Below, in pieces: positions 5,000 through 9,793 of a stretch of 9,793 nucleotides of DNA (the first letter of the stretch is position 1; each line of letters starts with the position of its first letter). The stretch is from Patescibacteria group bacterium (GTDB taxonomy: Bacteria > Patescibacteriota > UBA1384 > CAILIB01). Below the pieces are notes generated by a model, which did no database searches, was not told where the DNA came from, and saw nothing but the letters and a program-made list of their open reading frames with translations. Where the stretch lies: the NCBI GenBank assembly GCA_018968785.1, contig JAGWZN010000018.1, positions 1 to 9,793 of the forward strand, in the 5' to 3' direction. The position numbers and the translations under genes were made by a program.

Positions 5000-7119
5000 C
5001 TTTTATTCTGACTTAGTAAGGTTAGAAACTCCTCCTCGCTCAGCACCGTGACTCCGAGCTCCTGCGCTTTATTCAGTTTGCTGCCTGCTTGCTCACCCGC
5101 TACTACATAATCAGTCTCTTTACTGACCGAGCTGCTTATTTTTCCGCCCTCGCTCCGGATTTTCTCGCTCGCCTCCTCCCGGGTAAAGCGGGAAAGCGTA
5201 CCGGTTAAGACCACCGTTTTTCCGGCCAGCGGACCGGTCTGTTTAATAGTTACCGGCTGGATCTCGCAGCGCAGGCCAAGCGCCGGTAGTCGATCCAGCA
5301 CTTTCTGTTCTATCGGATGGTGAAAATAGTCGTACAGACTTTTGGCCACCACCTCACCGATATCCGGCAACTCCGCAAACTGCTCGACTGTCATTCCCCG
5401 CAGATAGCCAATAATCTCCGGCAGTTTCCGCGCTCCCTGCTCAGCCAGATGCTGACCGATCGTAACCGCCGTCTCGCTACCGACATGCCGGATGCCCAGA
5501 CCAAATAGCAACCGGGTAAACGGCTGGCTCCGGCTCTGCTCAATGGCGGCTAGCAGATTAGCGGCTGAAAGATCGGCAAAACCATCCACCGCTAAGATCT
5601 GCTCCTTACTTAGGGTGTAAATATCGGCTACCGAACTGACTAGCCCGGCATCAACTAACTTGGCCACCACTTTCTCCCCCAGCCCGGTGATATCCATGGC
5701 GGCCCGGCTGGCAAAATGTTCCAGCCGGCGCTTCAGCACGTCATTCAGCACCACTTTCACCCGATGGTGCCGCTGATCTTCCGTCTCCACCGTACCGCCA
5801 TCTTCCGCTAGAGACGCCACATCCACATAATGAGCCGCCTCACCCGGCCGCCGGATTACCGGCACCCCGCTAATCTGCTTCGGATACTGGTACGGACTGC
5901 TGTCGCCCGGCCGCAGATTGACTAACACCTGCACTACCTCGGGAATAATATCGCCTGCTTTCTGGATAACCACCGTATCGCCAATCCGGATATCCTTACG
6001 GGCGATTTCATCGGCATTGTGCAAGGTTGCCCGGGAAACCGTGCTCCCGGCTAACCGTACCGGATCCAGCACCGCTGTCGGCGTGATAGCGCCGGTCCGG
6101 CCAATCCGCAGCTCGATATCCCGCACCACGGTTGTCGTTTGTTCCGCTGAGAATTTGAACGCTACCGCCGCCCGCGGCGCTTTGCCCACTACTCCCAAAC
6201 GGGAGAACAGGTCGCACGTGTTGATATTCACCACAGCGCCGTCCGTACCGTAATTTAACCGCTTGCGCTTCTCCTCCCACTCCCGCAGAAACGCCTCTAC
6301 CTCCTTTAACCCCGGGCAGAACCGGCTATGCGGCTCCACCGGGAAACCGAGCGCCGCCGCGATCTGATGCTCCTGTTCATGCGTTTCCTGGCCGATATCG
6401 GTTGCCAAGCCAAAGGCGAAAAACCGGAGCCGGCGACTGGCGGTGAGCCGGGGATCAAGCTGGCGCATGCTGCCAGCCGCTAGATTGCGCGGATTGGCGT
6501 ACTCCGGCAGACTGTTGGCTCGCTGCTCGGTATTGATAGCCGCGAAATCGGACTTGGTAATGTACGCTTCTCCCCTAACCTCAAACCGGCCGGAAAACGC
6601 TTTCCGGGCCAGCGGATGATCCGTATCCCAAAGCCGGAGCGGAATCGCTTCAATTGTCCGCACATTCACCGTTACATCTTCACCGGTATAGCCGTCGCCG
6701 CGGGTCGCGCCCTGGACCAGCAAACCGTCTTGGTATACCAAGGAAATAGAGAAGCCGTCCAGCTTAATTTCGGCAAAATAGCCGGAGCGCTCAACCGCTG
6801 TTTGACCGGTCATCTTGGCGTTTCGCTCCTGCCAAGCCGCCAGCTCCGCGTAATCGAAAACGTCGTTTAAAGAAAGCATCCGGGTCAGATGCTGGACTTT
6901 GACGAACTCCGGAAGCGGTTCGCCGGCCACCCGCTGCGTCGGAGAATCGGGTGTAGTCAGTTCGGGGAACTGTTGTTCGATTTGTGTGAGCTCATGCTTC
7001 AAGGAGTCCAGCGCCGCTTCCGATATCTCCTCCCGATCCAACACATGCGTCAGATATCGATGCCGGTTAATTTCATCCCGCAGCTTTTTCACCCGCGATG
7101 CCGCTTCTTCTTTTGTCAT
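4996..7119 (-). CDS. ligA: NAD+-dependent DNA ligase, variant lacking zinc-finger cysteines
   Basis: LigA seals nicks in replication and repair using NAD+. Domains in order in this 707-residue protein: Ia (about 5-75), adenylylation domain with KLDG (nucleophile Lys119), FEVRGEAY (Glu184) and AFKF (Lys322), OB fold (RIGRTGAITPTAVLDPV and SRATLHNADEI, about 331-400), the zinc-finger position (415-467), helix-hairpin-helix region (about 468-600) and BRCT (about 628-705). Oddities: no Cys at all in the finger position, which is also some 16 residues longer than in E. coli LigA as I remember it; domain Ia has Thr24, Glu34 and Leu37 where E. coli has Tyr22, Asp32 and Tyr35; motif IV has Asn298 for Lys290. 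The 707 length exceeds the usual 670 or so. The ATG lies 5 bases after htpX with no clear Shine-Dalgarno; the stop overlaps the DUF1653 start. Confidence 0.96.
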   Translation of the reverse strand: MTKEEAASRVKKLRDEINRHRYLTHVLDREEISEAALDSLKHELTQIEQQFPELTTPDSPTQRVAGEPLPEFVKVQHLTRMLSLNDVFDYAELAAWQERNAKMTGQTAVERSGYFAEIKLDGFSISLVYQDGLLVQGATRGDGYTGEDVTVNVRTIEAIPLRLWDTDHPLARKAFSGRFEVRGEAYITKSDFAAINTEQRANSLPEYANPRNLAAGSMRQLDPRLTASRRLRFFAFGLATDIGQETHEQEHQIAAALGFPVEPHSRFCPGLKEVEAFLREWEEKRKRLNYGTDGAVVNINTCDLFSRLGVVGKAPRAAVAFKFSAEQTTTVVRDIELRIGRTGAITPTAVLDPVRLAGSTVSRATLHNADEIARKDIRIGDTVVIQKAGDIIPEVVQVLVNLRPGDSSPYQYPKQISGVPVIRRPGEAAHYVDVASLAEDGGTVETEDQRHHRVKVVLNDVLKRRLEHFASRAAMDITGLGEKVVAKLVDAGLVSSVADIYTLSKEQILAVDGFADLSAANLLAAIEQSRSQPFTRLLFGLGIRHVGSETAVTIGQHLAEQGARKLPEIIGYLRGMTVEQFAELPDIGEVVAKSLYDYFHHPIEQKVLDRLPALGLRCEIQPVTIKQTGPLAGKTVVLTGTLSRFTREEASEKIRSEGGKISSSVSKETDYVVAGEQAGSKLNKAQELGVTVLSEEEFLTLLSQNKR

Positions 7120-7124
7120 ACGGT

Positions 7125-8024
7125 TCAGCTAGGTATTCCGCTTCCTTTTTTCAAAGCCGCGATCCGATCTTCCAACGGCGGATGGGTTGAGAACAGATTA
7201 GCGATCGCGCCGGCGGAGAGCGGATTACTAAAATACATATGGGCGGTTGCCTTATTGGCTTCCGCCAGCGGTTCGTTATCGGCCTCAATCTTTTGCAGCG
7301 CCGAGATCAGTCCTTCCGGATAGCGTGTCAGCAGAACCCCGTTGGCGTCAGCCTGAAACTCCCGCTTACGGGAGATGGCCAGTTGGATGAGAGTGGCAGC
7401 CAGCGGCGCCAGCAGCGCTAAAACGATCGCGATCAGCATCAGGATAGCGTTCAGATTGCCGGATTCATTATCCCGACGGCGGCCACCGCCCCACCACATG
7501 CTGCGCAGCATAAAATCGGAGAGGAGGGCAATCATCCCGCCAATCACCATCACCAAGCTCATCAGCCGAATGTCCTCATTGCCCACATGCGACAGTTCAT
7601 GCGCCAGCACGCCGGACAGCTCATTATCATTTAATTTGTCGATAGCACCCTCTGTAACCGCGATCGCCGCGTGCTTCGGGTCGCGGCCGGTGGCAAAGGC
7701 GTTAATCGGAGTGTCATGAATAATATATAACCGCGGCATTGGCAGGCCGGCGGTAATCGATAGGTTTTCCACAATTTTATAAACCCGGCGGTACCGCTTT
7801 TCATCCATCGGCTCCGCCCGGGAGATCGCCAGGGCAATGCTATCCGACCACCAGTAACCGATAAACCCTTGCGCAATGGCAATCACCCCGACAATGAGCA
7901 GAATGTCGCTCGATTGAAGGTACCAGGCGCCGCCGTAGCCGACCGCTAGCAGCAATGCGGTGTAAATAATCAGGAATACCCAGGTTTTCAGTCGGTTGTT
8001 CGCGACCTGCGTATACAGCGTCAT
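7125..8024 (-). CDS. htpX: HtpX-like membrane zinc metalloprotease (M48 family)
   Basis: HtpX is an inner-membrane protease that degrades misfolded membrane proteins, with its active site facing the cytoplasm. The 299-residue protein has HELSH at 142-146 (zinc ligands His142 and His146, catalytic Glu143) and the probable third ligand Glu222 in SRKREFQADA. Hydrophobic segments are at about 15-35, 38-58, 154-174 and 193-216, the usual HtpX layout of two on each side of the HEXXH motif. The family's C-terminal FSTHPPLEDRIAAL motif is present at 278-291. It starts 5 bases after lemA, and its Shine-Dalgarno sequence lies in the lemA tail. The lemA-htpX pairing is widespread in bacteria. Length matches E. 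coli HtpX (293). Confidence 0.96.
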   Translation of the reverse strand: MTLYTQVANNRLKTWVFLIIYTALLLAVGYGGAWYLQSSDILLIVGVIAIAQGFIGYWWSDSIALAISRAEPMDEKRYRRVYKIVENLSITAGLPMPRLYIIHDTPINAFATGRDPKHAAIAVTEGAIDKLNDNELSGVLAHELSHVGNEDIRLMSLVMVIGGMIALLSDFMLRSMWWGGGRRRDNESGNLNAILMLIAIVLALLAPLAATLIQLAISRKREFQADANGVLLTRYPEGLISALQKIEADNEPLAEANKATAHMYFSNPLSAGAIANLFSTHPPLEDRIAALKKGSGIPS

Positions 8025-8029
8025 AAAAA

Positions 8030-8590
8030 CTAAAACTCCACCTTGACCGGCTCTTTGGCGGCTTGATCCTCAAGTACAAACATCGGTTTGGCGGTAAAGC
8101 CGAGCGTCTTGGCAAAGATGCTGGTCGGTAACACCTGGAGCTTGGTATTAAAGTCGCGAACGTTGGCGTTGTAAAACCGCCGGGCGGCTTCCAGCTTGTT
8201 TTCCGTATCGGTCAGTTCGCTGGAAAGCTGTTGGAAGTTGGCCGATGATTTCAGATCGGGATAGTTCTCCGCCACCGCGAAAACAGAGCGCAGCGCGCCG
8301 GTCAGCGCGTTTTCCGCTTTTTGTTGCTCGTCCAATCCTTTGCCGCCGGCCGCGATCGCGTTGGCGCGGGCTTGGGTGACATCCTCCAAAACGCTTTTTT
8401 CCTGCTTGGTATACCCTTTGACCGACTCAACCAGATTGGGAATCAGATCATACCGGCGTTTCATCTGGACATCAATATCGCTAAACGCTTCGTCCGTTTG
8501 ATTGCGGGCGGCGATTAGCCCGTTATAGGTTAAAAACAGCCAAAGCAGTAGCAAAACAACCAGAGCGATCACAATATACAGTACGGTCAT
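8030..8590 (-). CDS. lemA: LemA family membrane protein
   Basis: LemA proteins are single-pass, mostly helical envelope proteins of uncertain biochemical role, often encoded beside htpX. The 186-residue protein has an N-terminal membrane segment (about residues 3-21), then the family signature: YNGLIAARNQTDEAF (22-36), DIDVQMKRRYDLIPNLVESVKGY (38-60), a charged helical region with EKSVLEDVTQARA (about 64-76), and a late EAARRFYNANVRDFNTKL segment (about 134-151). The bulk of the protein should lie outside the cytoplasmic membrane. The ATG at 8590 has a good AAGGA at 8597-8601 with a 6-base spacer. It follows the secreted pseudopilin-like gene by 24 bases and precedes htpX by 5. Normal full length. 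Confidence 0.96.
   Translation of the reverse strand: MTVLYIVIALVVLLLLWLFLTYNGLIAARNQTDEAFSDIDVQMKRRYDLIPNLVESVKGYTKQEKSVLEDVTQARANAIAAGGKGLDEQQKAENALTGALRSVFAVAENYPDLKSSANFQQLSSELTDTENKLEAARRFYNANVRDFNTKLQVLPTSIFAKTLGFTAKPMFVLEDQAAKEPVKVEF
8036..8044 (-). promoter_or_regulatory. Ribosome binding site for htpX inside lemA
   Basis: On the minus strand this reads AAGGTGGAG, 11 bases before the htpX ATG. It covers the last sense codons of lemA (VKVEF), so the two genes are probably coupled in translation. Confidence 0.5.
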
Positions 8591-8596
8591 ACAGGT

Positions 8597-8601
8597 TCCT
8601 T
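8597..8601 (-). promoter_or_regulatory. Ribosome binding site for lemA
   Basis: AAGGA on the minus strand, 6 bases before the lemA ATG at 8590, in the 24-base gap after the preceding gene. It supports the chosen lemA start. Confidence 0.65.
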
Positions 8602-8614
8602 TCTACTTTCTCCA

Positions 8615-9793
8615 CTACTGTTGGGGAGTTCCTCCGGTTAATTGATAGTAGTAATACGCTTTGCCCTTTACGGCTTTACTATTTGTACTATCTTCCGCTA
8701 CCGAGCGCAAGACGTATCCCTTACCATCCGACTGATACTCATACCAGAACGTGTTAGGCAGCGGATCGACCGGCAGCCCGGTAAGATAGGTCGGCACCAG
8801 ATCGTTCAGTAATAACTGGCTGCTCCGGGTCTGCTGTAGAGTCGTCGTTACCGGATAACTGCCCTTGGCCGCTTTATAGTTCTCCAGCGCCTGCTGCAGA
8901 TCGCCCAGATCAGCTAACCGTTGGATATCCCGCTGTTTCGCCTGATCGGATGGCGTGGCGGCAGGAAGCGGCGGCACGGTAGTCAGCGGCGAACTGACCG
9001 AGGTCACCGTTTGGCCGGTAGGCGTAATCGGCTGGATGGTGGTACCGGTAGAGGAAGAGAGGGTATTCGGTACCGATTGGAGATTAGCGATCCCCAACTG
9101 AGCAATAAAGTCGCTGACACTCACAACCGATGGTGCCTGACCACTCCCGTCGGTGCCGGTCAATTTCATGATTGCCGGGTTGGTACTGGTCGCGGCGCTG
9201 GAGCCGTTCCATTGGAGATAGTTCTCGCTTTCCTTCAGTTGATAGGTGTGCCCCTGATAAGACAGCGTACCGGTTAGGATACTGCTCACCGGCTGGCCGC
9301 CATTCCAAAGATATACAATCTCTGCCGCCGGCTGACTGATGGTAGCGCCACTGGGCAGATACACCTTGAGCTTTCCGGCATCCAGACCGTATTTATAATG
9401 CGCGGCCGGCTTTCCGTTTACGGTCTGCTTTTCATAGTTAGTTTCAGTTTTTACAGCATCAAGGATCCCGGTTAACGGCACCGGATAGAGCGCGGCATAG
9501 AGAAGCGTCTTGTTGATATTGGCCGAGGAAAACTCAACCAGCGGCGTTGTGGTATTAGCCGGCAGATACGCCCGCCAATCGGCGTCTTGCGTATCGCTTA
9601 CCGTGCCGCTGGCCGCCAGATAAATCAGCACCTCGGCGTTTGTATCAAGCTTCAGATTAGTGCGGCCAATCACCGCTCCGGATTTGGGAGTGACGATGTA
9701 TGGCTCTGACGAGGGAGTCGTGGCATGAACAGTGCTAATAGTACTCGTCTGAGTTGTATTGCCGGTCGGTAGGGACGGCTTATTCCCACCTCC
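8615..9793 (-). CDS. Partial secreted or anchored protein with C-terminal pseudopilin-like domain
   Basis: The frame is open to the right edge (392 codons visible), so the start lies outside. The in-frame GTG at 9673 is not a convincing start because coding-like Thr/Ser/Pro-rich sequence continues upstream of it (residues 1-30, NTTQTSTIST and similar). The visible order is: that linker, a beta-rich region (about 32-225) with TVNGKPAAHYKYGLDAGKL that faintly recalls LolA/LppX-type lipoprotein folds, a second Ser/Thr/Pro linker (about 243-283), and a domain (about 283-373) with RDIQRLADLGDLQQALENYK, GSYP, LVPTYLTGLPVDP and GYVLRS. That last pattern matches the globular part of type II secretion/type IV pseudopilins, which normally follows an N-terminal hydrophobic helix. 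A signal peptide or anchor is expected in the missing part. It is next to lemA and htpX in the same direction. Confidence 0.8.
   Translation of the reverse strand, partial: GGGNKPSLPTGNTTQTSTISTVHATTPSSEPYIVTPKSGAVIGRTNLKLDTNAEVLIYLAASGTVSDTQDADWRAYLPANTTTPLVEFSSANINKTLLYAALYPVPLTGILDAVKTETNYEKQTVNGKPAAHYKYGLDAGKLKVYLPSGATISQPAAEIVYLWNGGQPVSSILTGTLSYQGHTYQLKESENYLQWNGSSAATSTNPAIMKLTGTDGSGQAPSVVSVSDFIAQLGIANLQSVPNTLSSSTGTTIQPITPTGQTVTSVSSPLTTVPPLPAATPSDQAKQRDIQRLADLGDLQQALENYKAAKGSYPVTTTLQQTRSSQLLLNDLVPTYLTGLPVDPLPNTFWYEYQSDGKGYVLRSVAEDSTNSKAVKGKAYYYYQLTGGTPQQ

Noticed and set aside
5719..5877. A pair of compensating frameshifts hiding a normal Cys4 zinc finger in ligA
   Set aside because: I read the other two minus-strand frames here. 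Both hit stops within a few codons of residue 415 and again later, and neither shows CPxCG or CPAQ-like sequence. The in-frame reading keeps partial family similarity (GEAAHY, LKRRLEHFASR).
6889..7323. Plus-strand frame of 144 codons spanning the htpX-ligA junction
   Set aside because: It lies wholly opposite two well-supported genes and its composition is that of a complementary-strand shadow.
9671..9673. GTG as the start of the right-edge protein
   Set aside because: The same frame continues without a stop to the window edge with Thr/Ser/Pro-rich linker-like sequence, and no signal peptide follows this GTG, so the true start is most likely outside the window.
1..9793. CRISPR array, insertion sequence, tRNA or rRNA gene
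   Set aside because: I saw no spaced direct repeats, transposase motifs, terminal inverted repeats or tRNA-like cloverleaf sequence; apart from 251-337 almost all of the window is covered by genes.

Overview
The window looks like bacterial chromosome, probably from a Candidate Phyla Radiation (Patescibacteria)-type genome. I infer this from the variant NAD+-dependent DNA ligase (domain Ia reading AALDSLKHEL, and Asn in place of the motif IV Lys), from the secreted protein ending in a pseudopilin-like domain, and from the very tight packing of short genes. The lineage call is moderate; no rRNA or other phylogenetic marker is present.

Left part (1 to about 1546, plus strand): three genes I do not recognise, of 81, 210 and about 175 codons. 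The DNA here is visibly poorer in G+C than the rest. I counted 23/60 G+C at 61-120, 28/60 at 601-660 and 20/60 at 1321-1380, against 39/60 at 4201-4260 and 36/60 at 5701-5760. The tetramer CCGG is nevertheless common on both sides, so the left part need not be foreign. A good sigma70-like promoter candidate lies in the 87-base gap before the second gene.

Right part (1530 to 9793, all minus strand, read from right to left): a 3'-partial-visible secreted protein with a pseudopilin-like C-terminus, then lemA, htpX, ligA, a DUF1653 gene, gatC, gatA, a membrane-anchored cyclophilin, and an unrecognised 242-codon gene. Gaps run from 24 bases down to overlaps of 4 and 1 bases, so this is probably one or two transcription units with heavy translational coupling. 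It mixes envelope protein quality control (LemA, HtpX, cyclophilin), DNA joining (LigA) and tRNA-dependent amidation (GatC and GatA; gatB is not in the window). The two blocks converge and overlap by 17 bases at 1530-1546.

The strongest anomaly is in ligA. All four cysteines of the usual LigA zinc finger are gone, replaced by a longer stretch without Cys, while every other domain remains readable. Several normally critical residues in domain Ia and motif IV are also changed. I see no mobile element, CRISPR array, tRNA or rRNA gene, and no convincing new multi-gene system; the unknown genes on the left are the only candidates for one.
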